A stretch of 42,205 bases of DNA from Chara braunii (GCA_003427395.1 BFEA01000027.1:4409518-4451722); one strand, 5' to 3'; shown: positions 1 to 12,026, numbered from the stretch's first letter. The notes: generated by a model from the sequence alone, not told the origin. Made by a program: numbers and translations.

Positions 1-2230
1 AGGATGGAGAGGAAGAGGATGATGGCGACTAATGAAGGACCGGAGGGATGGGGAGACGGGGAGGAGGGAGGACATGAGAGAGAGATCCTTGACCGGACAT
101 GAGAGAGAGATCCTTGACCCTGTCCACTCCCGATGATCACGTCCGTGATGAGGGCAACGAATGTTCGCAGTTGCGGGAGAGTCGTGTGCGGGTTCTGCAT
201 GCAACCGCAAACGTCGCGGGAGGCAGTCCGCATGGTAGTCTGCATGTCAGCGCATCCAAGCGCGCAGAATCTTTGATGGTGACATCAAGTGCAAGCAAGC
301 GCGTGGGATGTTCCATGGCAATAGTAAGCGCACACGCCCTAACAATGATTACAACTGCTGTTAGGGGCTGTGTCACTATGTGCGATGGTTCGCTTGCAAT
401 TGACATGGGGGAGGATAAGGAGAGAAATGGGAGGGCGTACTCTCACTGGGCCGTCAATCAACCATGAGCGAGAGAGAGAGAAAAGGGAGGAAGGACGGAT
501 AAGGAGCGGGAAGGGGAAGGAAGGAAGGAAGGAACAATCAACCCATAGTTGCACGACGCGGGCTCCAGATTTTTGTGGCGCAGCGCTACTGGGAGCGCTG
601 CGCCCGCCCGGACTGGGACTGCCTGGCTGATGTGGGGCGCTTTCGCACGCTGGTACAGGCGGCGGGCAAAGGGGCGGTGGGACGACGCTGGAGGAGTGGC
701 GTGGTGGCAGGCGATGGCGTGAAGAAAGGTACACCTCCATAGTCGGCTCCGTGTTGCGTGAAGGTTGGCGGGGAGAGGGCCGACCGACTACAGAAGGTGG
801 GAAGGGTAGGTGTTATGAGGAAGGAAGACTGCTGCTGCGGAATGAGGAGGGAGGCTGCTGCAGCGAATCATCGGTCTTCGTTTTCTTCTCCAGCTGTGAT
901 CCATGTTGCCACCATGAGGATTGAGCCTAACGATCCGCTCGACTTGTGTCCACCTAATGTATCGCCCAGAAGGTAAGCCTACCTAAATAAGCTATGGTTG
1001 TGTGGATGAGGCGACGTGGCGGGCAAAACCCTTCCCTCTTCCTCAACCGTATGGTAAGTGTATAGCTAGGGTGTTTTTGAACCCCCTGTGGCGACTCGTC
1101 AATAGGTTTGGCGAGGGGGTGCCACACTGTTTTCGATTTCTGGTAGGAATTGAAGATGGCCGTTCATGTCTTTGGTGTTAGTTCTGCCTTGAGCCTAGAA
1201 GCTAGCAGAGGGAGGAGGGGAGTTTTTCCTTCCCCAAAGACGCAGGGGTAGGGTTTGAGGGGTGGGAGGTAAGTGGTGGGTTGAGGAAGAAGGGATAGGA
1301 GGCTGTTTTGTTGATTTGGAATTTAACCCATGCGTGGCTTGGCTGTTTTATAATTTGAAATCCACTAATACCCTCATAACCAAACCTTTTTTATCCTTCC
1401 ACTGATAATAACTTGTGAGTTTAATTCATGATTTTCGACTGTCCTTTTTTTCTTTAAGCCATTTGACTGGTATGATTTGTATTTGTTTCACTTGTTTTCG
1501 TTTGATGATCAACATGTTTTTGCTGATCATTTTTTCGAGAGTTTTTCGATAGTATTTTTTTCTTGATAATTCCTGAATATCGCTCGCAGTGATTTTTCGT
1601 GAAATTCCTATTCAAGAGTATGTTCTCTGCCACATAGCTTCTTCCTTTAATAATGATCTTAACTACGATCATGACTAATTTCCTGATTTTAGATATTCGT
1701 GAGTCCAATATTGGACATCTTAGATAAATTTCTTAAATCTTGTCTTTAAATTTTAACTTCCAAAAGTTGTTTCAGAGAGATTTCCTAAATTCCGTTTCTG
1801 ATTTTCAATTTCTAAAAGTATGCTTTCGAAGTTTTTTTCTATTTGAGAAAACCTATGTCTGCAAATCTTAACCTCATGGTTTTGATTACTGTTGCGGTAA
1901 ACTCTGATTTGGATTGGTTTTTCTGTTAAATGGTGTTTCAAAGCTTGCCTGGGTCTTTGTACGATATATTTGCGGTTTGCTTTGTGTATCTGTGGGGTTT
2001 TTCTTTAGGGTTGGAGCCCCTCGCCGTGGGGGTTTCACAAGGTGGGAGGTATTATCCTTGGAGGGGGGAGGCGGTATTGAGGGATTGTCTTTTTCTGGGC
2101 CAGATTGATTTAGGGTCGGATCAGCACTGGAGGTTGGGGAGAAAAGGCAAGGGGGTGGCTGCTTATAGCAGGGTGTGAGGATCCTGCTTTTTGAGGGAAA
2201 GGAGTAACTTCGATGATCACACAGCGAGCC
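1..2230. other. No recognisable gene
   Basis: Open frames here are short and resemble no family I know. The only clear structure is a perfect 25-bp tandem duplication at 70-94 and 95-119. The sequence is purine-rich up to about 550 and T-rich from about 1370 to 1950. It is best treated as unclassified intergenic or decayed repeat DNA. Confidence 0.5.
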
Positions 2231-2319
2231 TATATGTGTTGTAGAGTCCCGGGCGGTCCTGCTATCTCAAAAAAGGAGGGAAAAGGGGGGAAGCCAGAAT
2301 TGGAGGCTGGAAGGTAGTA

Positions 2320-2436
2320 AGGGGGTTCTCAACAGAGGAAGGTTGTTTGTTAAGGTAAAGGGGTTTCTCAACAGAGGAAGGTTGTTTGTTAAGGTAAAGG
2401 GGTTTCTCAACAGAGGAAGGTTGTTTGTTAAGGTAA
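2320..2436. repeat. 39-bp minisatellite, three copies
   Basis: Three near-identical 39-bp units, each containing TTCTCAACAGAGGAAGG, lie head to tail, with equivalent positions at 2328, 2367 and 2406. The period is a multiple of three, so the minus strand stays open and translates to a repetitive peptide. That open frame is a by-product of the repeat, not evidence of a gene. Confidence 0.9.
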
Positions 2437-2439
2437 GTA

Positions 2440-3410
2440 GGTTAGAAGGACGATGTTGGGACGACACAGGCCGGTGCTGGAGCTTTTGCTCTGTGACCTA
2501 GGGGGAGCTTGAGGCCTATGGAGTTATGCCGAGGGTGGAAGGCAAAACCAGACCGTTCGACGTAGCCAGCGCCAGGGTATTGACCCTGTAACCTGTTTAG
2601 GGGCTTGCCGCTAAGGGAACTGTCGAGGGAGGAAGGCATTTCCTGTCCGTCAGAACTAGGTTGGTCGGTACTGGGGAGGGTTGTGGTGCCCTGTTACCCT
2701 AGCAGAAGGGGGTATGAGATCAAGTGAGTTCTGGTACGAGGACTGAAAGCCTGAACCGACGTTCCGTCTGTTGAGGGGGGGAGTTTAGGAAAGTCGGCAG
2801 TTTCGACCCCTCACTCTCCTTTTTTTCCTAGCTTTTCCGTTTTTTTTCAATTTTACTTGATCTCATGAGGAAAGTAAAAAAAGGGTTGCCCTTGGTGGTC
2901 ATAAGAATGTTTTACGACTCTGGGGACTCCTAGCAACCCGTCTTCGGTGTTTTTCGACGCTTTTATACTCAGTGATTGTGGTTGTCCGATGCCAGAACGA
3001 CGCTGGACGGTGCCGGGGTGTCGCCTTGTAACCTGTTGATGCAAGGGCATGAGGCCTGGTAACCTGCTGATGCAGGAGCATGAGGCCTGGTAGAGAGATT
3101 TGGTGATGCTTTGGCGTGGGCATTCCACAGGACAACCAAGGGTTGCTGCTGGGACGACGCTGGCCGGAGCTGGGGTGAGTCGTGTTGCCCTGTAACCCAG
3201 CAGGATGTGGGGGTGTGAGGCCTGGAAGAGCTCGGCAGGGAGTTAGACAGTGTTGGAGAGCCTTGGAAGGGTTAGTTAGGGATTTCAAGGTTTTGAGCAT
3301 TTGTAGGACCACTGCGGTCTATTCTCGTGCTTTCTTAATTATCACAAGTATTCTCAGACATTTTCTTAGCCAAAGTCGGGTAATCGCCCCGGTATCCCAA
3401 AAAGGGAGTG
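2440..3410. repeat. Dispersed repeat modules (CGACGCTGG family), copies 1-3
   Basis: Diverged modules begin near 2460, 2985 and 3150. The later two share a block reading ACGACGCTGG, then a G-rich stretch, then GCCYTGTAACC and GTGAGGCCTGG. A segment ending CCCCGGTATCCCAAAAAG follows at about 3376-3404, and a similar end with CTATCTCAAAAAA sits at 2250-2277. The A-rich ends suggest 3' ends of retroposons. No protein is encoded. Related modules occur at 3680, 3806, 6676 and 7188. Confidence 0.65.
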
Positions 3411-3654
3411 AGAGAGGAGATGGTGGGATATCACGCGTCCTACTCGGATGGGAATAGGGTACAGCAGCAGCGAAGATGGTGGCTCTGCTGCAGTCCGTCT
3501 TGCCGGAGTGGGGTATAGGGGATCGATTGGTATCTGAGTTGTTTTTTGAATTGAGCATATGTTTTTGTTTCTTAGCAAAAAAAAAAAAAGAGAATGCCTT
3601 AGGATTCTGGGGACATCTAGCAACTCGCTTTTAGGCTGTTTAATACTGGTACAT

Positions 3655-4176
3655 TCATGGATCTGCGGTTGTTCGAAGCCAGAACGACGCTGACAGGTGT
3701 TGGGGTGTTGCCCTGTAACCTGCTGATTGCAGGAGCGTGAGGTCTGGTAGAGATCTGGAAATGCTTTGGGAGGGCATTCCAAGGGACAACCAAGGGTTGT
3801 TGTGGGGACGACGCTGGTCGGAGCTGGGGCGAGTCGTGTTGCTCTGTAACCTAGCCGGGTGGGGGTGTGAGGCCTGGGAGAGCTCGACAGGGAAGAAGGC
3901 AACGTTGTACAGTTTTAGAGAGTTTTGTTTGGGAGTCTAGGGGTTCTAAGCATTTGAAAAGAGGTCAATAGTCATTCATAGTTTTTCAACCTCTCCTTTA
4001 ATTCTCTTGAGTCTCTTCAATAGTTCTCAGATTGATTCTCAGTCGAAGCCGGGTAATGGCCCCGGTATCCAAAATGACTTGTGTAACTCTATATGGGACG
4101 CTGGGCCCGGTTCCCAGCACGTGCTGCTCCCCACGAATAGATTGCAGCTTTTGTCCCAAAAAAAAAAAAAAAAAAA
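3655..4176. repeat. Dispersed repeat modules, copies 4-5, and poly(A) retroposon end
   Basis: Two further CGACGCTGG-family modules start near 3680 and 3806 and repeat the layout of the pair at 2985/3150, including the linking segment GACAACCAAGGGTTG. The pair was therefore probably duplicated as a block. A CCCCGGTATCC end follows at 4058-4068, and a separate segment ends in a clean run of 18 A at 4159-4176, typical of a retroposed copy. Confidence 0.6.
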
Positions 4177-4424
4177 GTGACGTAGAGGAAGAGGAAGAAT
4201 ACGGAGGATGAAGGGATGACACTGGCGAGAATGGTAGAGCAGGAGGTCCGAGGATACAGGGATTGTGACGATCGTCATGATGTTCCGAGGATGCAGAGAT
4301 GATGTGGGCGAGACTGACAAAGGGAAGAGAAGGGGAGTAAGAAAATCATGCCCGCGGTTGACGATCATGGCGATGAACAGTATAGTAATGATAATGGTCA
4401 TGATGGCGATTCGATTCAGGTCCG

Positions 4425-4625
4425 CATACTTCCACCCACGACCCCAAAAACCGCCGCCCCTGGGCCCGCACCCGCCCGAAACCGTTCACACTGGCACCAA
4501 ACCGCTCCACATACTTCCACCCGCCGCCCGACGAAACGCTGCCCCTCAGCCCGCACCCGCCCATAACCGCTCCCCGCACTTCCGGCCACGGCCGCCGAAC
4601 TAAACACCGCCCCTGGGCCCACCGA
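4425..4625. repeat. C-rich tandem repeat, about 85-bp period
   Basis: Two good copies begin with CATACTTCCACCC at 4425 and 4510, and a third, degraded copy begins near 4570. Each contains a GCCCGCACCCGCCC-like block. The strand is strongly C-rich, which produces proline-rich spurious frames. Confidence 0.7.
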
Positions 4626-4679
4626 CAATCGTCCCTCACCCGGGAGCAGTGTCTCACGTGGGACCGTCACGCGAGACCC

Positions 4680-6544
4680 GCTCCTTCCTTTATAGTATTA
4701 GAGATATTGCTCTTTCACTGGAACATGAATCAGTCGATGGATGGATGAATGAATGAACGGAGAGCAATATGTTTTCCCAGTTCGTATCTTGCTTTCCGTC
4801 CATGCCTTCGGATGCGTTGTTGTTGATGTCTTTCTAAGTTTCTATTCATTTTGCTTCCAGTTTGTCCATTTTCTTCCCCGTGGCGTTTTGACCATACATC
4901 GAACAACATACTCTGCCGCTGCGGCATTCACCCTTGGCTGCATCTACGCCCCGGCCTGCAGGTCTGCAACGGCAACATTATACGACGATCTCCTGCCTCT
5001 CCTTCCCCCCCCCCCCACTTCGGCCGCAGCGTAGCTCCGACGGGTCCACTTGTTATAACTTGATTTGACATATGGTTGGGCGAGCGGCCATACTCTTTTG
5101 TGGTTTCCTGCTGATCGAACGTTGCTAGATGTTTCTATTTTCACAGCAATTTGCTTCTGGTACTGTATTTAGAAAGAAAGATACCCCAAATACAGCTATG
5201 ATGACCCATTACTACTATATTTAGACAGAACGATACCCCAAATACAACTATAATGACCGTTTGTTGTATTCAGGTGAAGAAGGTAGCGGGTTACAAAACT
5301 TGTTGCTGAAGGCATTGAAGTCAAAAGATACGAACATGACACACACAAAGCACGAAGCACGTCCTATATACTGCAAACAAACATACAAAGCACAAAGCAA
5401 GTCCTAAATACTGCAAACAAACAAACTGTTGTCGAAAAGAAACATCACTTGTAACTGAAGCTTGAAGCAATGTCCATTAACAACACTACTCATGTGGCGC
5501 GATTGGTGGTCATTGTGCTCTGGCACACGAGTAGAGTTGTTCATGAATGTTGCTACAGGCTGTACTCAATGACTTATCTTTTTTTTTTGTTTTTCTGGAA
5601 AAGCCCTTTCCCAAGTCCACTATCCTGGTGGCGGTAAGAGAGCCGTCGGGATTGAGGACTTGGCCAGTGGGCTGCTCCATCTATTGGTGGGGAGTGTCAC
5701 CTGCTCCTTAGAACAACTTTACAATACTGTGAAGTGGGGCTTTGGCCATTAATCATCTTGTGTTGGCGGTACTATATCCCTTGGGGGCTGCAAGTGATGC
5801 CCTTCCATACTCCTCAAGTGTCGACCTAGCCCTGTGCCTGGAAATGACAAACCCTTGACCCAGTTGTGCATGACCAATTTCCTTTTTAAACCCGGTGCGC
5901 GCGTCAATCCAGGAGCCTACAGCCTACCCGTAAACCATTTGCAGAGTCAACTTAGAGCTTTAAAGGTGGAAATGCCTCTTCAGCCTATACTGAGACCGCC
6001 TGAAGTAAGCGTGTATTTGTTGGCACCTCCCTTTTCCCACTGCCCACGTGTTGAACCGCACCGAGATAGGTCTTGTGACCCAATAGCCGATGAAGCGTTC
6101 AAAAGGCAATGAGCCCGTCCACGCCTTCTCATGTCACACCACCTGCTACCTCAGAGGTTGCCTTTGCCTGAGCTGAGCAAGGGCCCCTTCGGGCCTAGTC
6201 ATGCCCTGGCTGGTGATATCATGTATAACACTTGCCCCAGTCGATGCCATTCGTCCTTCGTGAAACCAAGGTTTCCTCCATCTCTCTCGCCGTCTTGGTA
6301 GTACTCTGTTACCCTGTCGCATTCCCACTCTCACGTCATTTCTTGGCTTCCAAGTCGACTTTAGACCGGAGGTGCTGCCGCTGGAATTGGCCGGATGGAG
6401 AGGGAAGGCGGGACTGTCCCAAGTTGGGGCTGTTATGGCTGCCTCTCGGTAATCCATCTCGGCAGAGGCAGCTTCGGGGCAGGGTGGAAAGGAGGGGAGG
6501 GGGAGATTAACCGTAGGTGTAACATCATCATCATCCATGTTATA
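4680..6544. other. No recognisable gene; small tandem duplications
   Basis: No coding family recognised. Two 52-bp duplications are visible: one around 5181/5233, sharing GATACCCCAAATAC, and one at about 5340-5430, sharing ACTGCAAACAAACA. A segment at 5675-5704 (CTCCATCTATTGGTGGGGAG and on) recurs at 40937-40966, so it is a dispersed repeat. Confidence 0.5.
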
Positions 6545-7499
6545 TCATGCATCCTGGTTTTCTGAAATGCTGGGCGGCATCTGGCCTACTTCCTCATTNA
6601 GGATATAGATTTCNAAGATGATNGAATNAGCACCGATATCTGCAGAGTTGCCTTGTTCTGTGCCCNTGGTTCGTCNATGCCAGAACGACGCTGGCCGGAG
6701 CTGGGGCGTTGCCCTGTAACCTGCATTGGNAGGGGTATGAGGCCTTGTAGAGAGATCTGGGGTTTTGCTGAGGGAGGAAGGCAATCCAAGTGACGAACCG
6801 GGGGGGCTGCCTTGACGACCTATGGGGCTAGGAATAGTCTAGGTGGCGAGAACAGGTCTAGCTGACATTGGTTAGGAGGGCATAGTCTCTGAGATGTAAG
6901 GTCATGGCATCGGGAGGGCTAGGAGGTGCTCTAGGAGTAGGAGGCCAGTGGTGTTGATATAGCATAGTCTTCTAATTTTTTACCATAATCATCATCAGCA
7001 TAATCATCTTCATCAACATCATCATCATCATTAGTATCATTATCTCATCATTGTTATATTAAGCTTTCTGGTGTTCTGGATTTTTTGGACAGCATCTAGT
7101 TTTCTTCCACATCCGGGATATAGGATTTCTGAGATGGTCGAACCCGGACCGATATCTGCAGAGTTGTTCTTTTTTGTGCCCCTGTTGTGCCGACGCCAGA
7201 ACGACGCTGGCCGGAGTTGGGGCGTTGCCCTGTAACCTGCAAAGGCAGGAGCGTGAGGCCTTGTAGAGAGGTCTGGGGGTTGCCGATGGAGGAAGGCAAT
7301 CCACTGGCGAATCGGGGGGTGTTGCTCGATGGCGAGGAGAGATCAGCTATGGGTGACATTGGTTAGGTTGGTTTTGTCTCGGATTTACAATGTCCTGGTA
7401 CAGGAGGGCTAGAAGTTGCTCTCGAATTAGGAGACTAGAATTGTTGATATAGCATAGCTTACTACATTTATCACCATCAGTATCATCATCATTAGTACT

Positions 7500-7534
<35 letters not shown>
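6545..7534. repeat. About 500-bp unit duplicated in tandem, each ending in ATC microsatellite
   Basis: Two diverged copies run about 6545-7050 and 7070-7534. Shared landmarks in order are ACCGATATCTGCAGAGTTG, the CGACGCTGG module, GAGGAAGGCAATCCA, GTGACATTGGTTAGG-like sequence and TTGATATAGCATAG, followed by an ATC/TCA microsatellite. Ordered repetition with a simple-repeat tail suggests a non-LTR retroposon with trinucleotide tails, or a plain segmental duplication. The first copy carries ambiguous bases between 6599 and 6730. The second tail directly abuts the LTR at 7535. Confidence 0.65.
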
Positions 7535-7842
7535 TGTAGCGGACCTTTGGTTGGTCTGTAAGACCAGCCCCTTGGCCTGTTCTCACAGGCCTGTGTTGTA
7601 ATCGGGGCAGTCCAGTCCAGGCCGGTACCTCTGACGGTACCAGCCAGTCCAGTCCAGTCCCGTCAGTCCGCTGGGGTATACCCCAGCAGTTGTCTATTTT
7701 CTGTCTCATTCTGCATTCGCACAGTTTGGAGTACGTGCGTTGGAGTCTGGCGTGGGAGCTGCGTTGTGCCATCTCGCTCCCTATCTTCCTCCATCTCCAT
7801 CTCTATCCCTGGCGGAGCACCACACCTGGTGGGTCCGCCACA
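7535..7842 (+). repeat. 5' LTR of Ty3/gypsy element
   Basis: The 308-bp segment begins TGTAGCGGACC and ends GGTCCGCCACA, which are inverted complements with one mismatch and carry the TG...CA ends of an LTR. A methionine-initiator-type primer binding site starts two bases after it, and a gypsy gag-pol follows on the same strand. No matching 3' LTR was found downstream of pol at 32479-33412, so the boundaries rest on the terminal inverted repeat and primer site alone. Confidence 0.75.
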
Positions 7843-7843
7843 T

Positions 7844-7854
7844 TGGTATCGGAG
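7844..7854 (+). promoter_or_regulatory. Primer binding site (initiator Met tRNA type)
   Basis: TGGTATCGGAG lies one base downstream of the LTR end. It matches the usual plant retrotransposon site TGGTATCAGAG, complementary to the 3' end of initiator methionine tRNA, with one mismatch. It primes minus-strand DNA synthesis. Confidence 0.8.
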
Positions 7855-8439
7855 TGGGAACGTTCCCTGCTCCCACCCACCACCCCGTACAGCCGGGAAA
7901 ACAACAAAACCCGACAGGCGGTTTTTGGCTGTTTTCAGGCCGTTTTTCGCGAAAATCGAGGGAAAAACGAAGCTGCAGCAGGAAGTGACACGTGGCGAAA
8001 AAAACACGTGATTTCACGAAAATCGAGGGAAAAACGAACCTGATAATGGATCTGTAAAGGTTAACGGTGTACCTTTTGCATAATGGGTCAGCGAGTAAAT
8101 TGATACAGCAAGCTTAAACCCTTAGGTGTAGGCGTAATGAAATTATAGATAGTTGCAGCAGGAAGTGACACGTCGCGAAAAAAACACGTGTCATCACGAG
8201 CGCGTGCGCGCAAGCACCAAAACCAAGGCCCCCCCGCCCCGCCTCGCCCCGCTCCACTCCCGAATTTATATTATCAAGATCTGGGAGCTTGCTGCCACTA
8301 GGGTTTGAACCCAGGCACCTGTTGGGCTATGCGCGTGCATAGCCACTCTCATAACACACCCGCCACAATGCATTCATGGCTTTGTAGTATGGCACACTCA
8401 TGTTGAAGAGGTGCCGTGCTGGCTATTTACTCTCCCCCC

Positions 8440-8440
<1 letters not shown>

Positions 8441-8474
<34 letters not shown>
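8441..8474 (+). repeat. Homopolymer of 34 C
   Basis: An uninterrupted run of 34 cytosines sits in a C-rich block (8431-8475). The complementary strand could form G-quadruplexes. Long C/G homopolymers are rarer than A/T runs and error-prone in sequencing, so the exact length is uncertain. Confidence 0.9.
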
Positions 8475-8475
<1 letters not shown>

Positions 8476-9325
8476 CCGGCGAGCAACGAGCAAGAGAGCA
8501 GCGACGACGGGGCTGCTATTTGCCCCCCTCCCCCTCCCCCCGTGGTTGTTACTGCCTACGCACGTGGCCATCCACAGTGCCACGTGGTGGCTTGCTGTTG
8601 AACTGAAGACCCCCCTGCTAAGGGGGCTGCTCTACTGTGGTGAGGGTCTGCTCACGTAGCATACCCTGAATCTGTTGGTAGGGGCTGATCAAGATCTCAA
8701 CCCCCTTCCTCCTCCAGCTGGCTGCTGCAGTGAAGGCCAAGACCCTCCTGGTCTTGGTATACCTTGTGCCCTTGGAGACACCAAGGGCAAGGTATCCTCT
8801 CTCTCTCCCCTCTTTCTACTAACCCACCTTCCCTACCTCTCCTCTCTCCTCTTACTCACCCCTTCTCTTTCCCCCTGCCTCTTTTTCCTCCTCTTTTTAC
8901 CTTCCTTTTCTCCCACCGCCCACTCTTTCACTCTCTTTTCTTCATTTATTTTCTTTTATTTCCTCCTTTTTTTCTCTTTGCTTCTTTATCCCTCTCTCTC
9001 CCATTCTCTCATCCTCCTCTCCCCCAACCACCACCACATCATCCCTCTACCTCCCACTTCCATCTTTTTTCCTCTCCCACCTATTTCTCTCTTTTCTCCT
9101 TCACTTGTCATTCCCTTCCCCCCCTAATTTGAAATTTTTCTGTTTCTCGTCTTTCTATCTTTCTTTTGATTTATCTTTTCTCTTTTTTCCAAAAATTTTG
9201 AATTATCTTATCCCCCACCCTCTTTTCTGATTTTCTGATTTATTTCATTTTCATTTCTTTATTCTGAAAATTCGATTTTCTTTGCGGCAACCTTAAATCT
9301 GATTAGGTGTTAGTCTTTCTTGCTT

Positions 9326-9640
9326 TCGGCACACGTTTTGACCCCGTGGGGGTAACGAAGTGCTGCTGAAATTTTCTGTTTTCTCTTTCACTTAGTCTTC
9401 TCGGCACACTTCGACCCCATGGGGGTCACAAAATGCTGCCGAAATTTTTGAAAAATCAGATACTTCATTTCTCTCCACCTCCTCATCCACTTATGTATTT
9501 ATTTATTTATTTATGATTTTTTTATTTATTTTATGAAATTTCTTATTTGCGGCATCTTGAAACCTAGTGTGCTTACCTTGGTCTCTCCTTTCCCCTTGGC
9601 ACATTCTCAACCCCATGGGGGGTAGGGAAATGCTGCCGAA
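9326..9640 (+). repeat. Three palindromic leader hairpins
   Basis: Diverged copies at about 9326-9371, 9401-9445 and 9595-9640 share the order CGGCACA (or TTGGCACA), then a self-complementary ACCCCRTGGGGGT, then TGCTGCCGAAA (TGCTGCTGAAA in the first). GGCA pairs with TGCC and the centre is itself a palindrome, so each can fold as a hairpin. Retroviral leaders use palindromic loops for genome dimerisation and packaging. A similar role here is inference. Confidence 0.6.
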
Positions 9641-9991
9641 AATCCTAAAAAAATAAATATTATTTCTCTCTTCATATTTTACTTCCTTTTTTTTCTTCTT
9701 TTTTTTTTCTCCTTTTTTTTTTTTTCCTCTCAAAATCTCGCTGTTTATTTATTTTTCTCCCGCCTTCCCCCCCCCCTATGCTTGCTATTTTATTTTCTTG
9801 ATTAGGTCATCGGTACCCTACCCTAACCACTAAAACTCCGGTTAGGGTTTTTCTAGGGTTCAGGGTTCTTCAACCCCCCCCCTACTTCCCCTTCCTATTC
9901 GGGCACCCTGGACCCGAACCACCCCTCCCCCTACGTCCTCCGCTCACGCGGACCTCCTCTGGCCCCCTCCAGTCCGGCCCGTCACCTCCCC

Positions 9992-12026
9992 ATGGCCGAC
10001 GGTGTGTCACACGCCGTCGACGCGGCGACGACCACGGCACCGGGCTCCACACCCGTGCCGGCGGTACAGGGCCTGCAGCCCCAGGGGGATCTGCACGACC
10101 TCCTCACTTCCCTCCTCGTGCCCATTCAGGCACAACTCGCGATCCTCGCACCCCTACAGGCGCAGGTGGTGACCCTTGCTGCCGACATGCAGCAACTCCA
10201 AGACGTTGTCTGTCCTTCATCTCCTGACTCTCTCTTTTCTTCTGGTTAGCAGTCCGGGTCCCCAGTCCTCCGACAGGGTGGCCACGGTGGAGCTTCCTCC
10301 TCCGCTGGCCCCGACCCGACCATCTTGGTGACCGTCCACGCCCCTAGCACGACGGCCGCCACGAGCCAGACCCTCCCTCAGTCGACGGGCGCACCCGCCC
10401 AGATTCCGATCACTACGGCCACGAGGCCACAACCCGCTACCATGGTCTTAGCTTTTCCGGGTGCCCCGCTTCTCCCTCCCCTTCGCATGACCGCAGCGCC
10501 ACCTGACTCTCCCCCCTCTAGGATGCCCCGCGCCGCTCGTGCGTCCACTTCCTCCACTCTTCCTCCTGCCATTCCTCGCTCAATCTACGTCCAACGTCTC
10601 GAGGACGAGCTTGCCCAGATCCTGGTCGACCTCGCCCTCTTACGCCTTCAGCCAGCCCCACCCTCACAGGTGGCCACAACTTCGAGTGCACCCCCTCCTT
10701 CCTCTACCCTTCCTTCCATGTAGGCTCGCTTCCCTCGCCCTGCACCTTATCCAATCCCATCCTACCTTCTTCTCATTCCCCCGGTTGCTGGTACCTCTTC
10801 TACTGCAGCTCCCTCGCAGCCTGCCGCTGTTGCCCCCGCCGCTCCCCCGTGCGGCCCAGGCGAGCAGTCGGTTGCACCCCTTTTTCCAGAACCTGCGCCG
10901 ACTTACTCAATCGTGGCACAGACCTCTGCTCCTCGATCCCCTCGCCGCCAAAACGGTGGCGCACCACTCGTCCGCTTGACAGGCATTACCTTGTATGACG
11001 GTACAGGCATACACGTGTCTCGGTGGCTACACTCTGCCACCCGCACCCTTCAGCTCATGGGCGCCCCACCTGACACGTGGGTGGGTCACCTCTCCACGCG
11101 CCTGCGTGGCGGTCCTTTTGACGTCGGGGAGGATTTTTACGCTACTCCCTTTATGCGGGTCGGACTCCGACCTTCATGGATTTCCAGGCGTTCCTCGAGG
11201 ATCACTTCGGAGCCCGACATGACGTGACTGACGCCTTCGAGTGTGTCGTCACTACACGTTGGTCCGGCTCTGGTGGCGCTGCCGGATTGGATCGCCACAT
11301 CCAGGTCTTTCAGGACGCCCGCCTCATTTGTGACGTGGCGTTCCTCCCCGAGGCTACCCTTATCGATCGTTTCTTGGCCAGCCTTCCGCTCGAGTACCGC
11401 TTCGAGTTATGGCGGTACGAGTTCACATCGGCCCCACAGGCTTACGAGGCCGCCAGGGACCATCAACGGATGAGGGTCCGTTTTCACCCCGCCTCCTCCT
11501 CCCAGCCTCAGCGCACTGGCTACGCCTCCTCCTCCTCTCACGGCACTTCCCAGCGTTGTTCCCCTTTCCGCGGTCGCCCTCGCCGTTCCGCGCAGCAGGG
11601 CCGCCACTTCTCGCGCCGCTTCAGCGCGCTCGAGTATGGTGAGCAGCGCTGTCCCCCGAGGGTGACCATAGCGACGACCTCGACCTCGGCGAGGCCGTCC
11701 ACTACCACTTGGAGGACTCTACTCTCTCTATGGCCGAGCGCCTCTAGCTCATCCTCTCCGCCCTCTCCTGGGCACGCAGACGCCCCGGTCACGCTGGCGT
11801 GTCGCCCCCCGAGGTCCCTCGACAGGACCTTCCTGAGGGCTTTGTCCCTCCTCGCGGTGTCCTTTCCGCCGAGGAGCGCGCGGCTATCTTGGGCCGGCGT
11901 GGGTGTTTGCGATGCCGCCAGGACGGTCATACCTCCTCGCGGTGCCCTTACACCACCGCCTTTGACCGCCACTACGCTGACCTTTCCCGCCAGCGTCGTG
12001 CTCAGTCCCCCCTCGATGCCTCCTAG
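9992..12026 (+). pseudogene. Ty3/gypsy gag (frameshifted)
   Basis: Gag builds the virus-like particle. The ATG at 9992 (context CCCCATGGCC) opens an alanine/glutamine-rich N-terminus that stops at 10247-10249. The same frame resumes at 10325-10723 and 10913-11227. The capsid-like region includes YDGTGIHVSRWLHSATRTLQ and continues in another frame from 11176 (HIQVFQDARLICDVAFLPEA, then SLPLEYRFELW). The nucleocapsid is in a third frame at 11799-12026 with an intact CX2CX4HX4C knuckle (CLRCRQDGHTSSRC, bases 11904-11945). At least two frame changes and two stops break it, so it cannot make a full Gag. A gag-pol with protease and RT follows directly. Confidence 0.8.

Larger units (their letters stand above)
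7855..9991 (+). other. Untranslated leader of the gypsy element
   Basis: About 2.1 kb separates the primer site from the first gag ATG, long for a gypsy leader. It holds a 47-bp direct repeat (about 7972-8018 and 8152-8198, exactly 180 bp apart, with core GGAAGTGACACGT), a pure run of 34 C, a pyrimidine-rich stretch from about 8780 to 9760, and three palindromic hairpins. No ORF resembles a protein family. Some of it may be inserted sequence not native to the element. Confidence 0.55.

Noticed and set aside
8675-9132. Pyrimidine-rich ORFs of 122-150 residues
   Set aside because: Leu/Ser/Pro/Phe-rich translations of a CT-rich leader, open in several frames; not protein-like.
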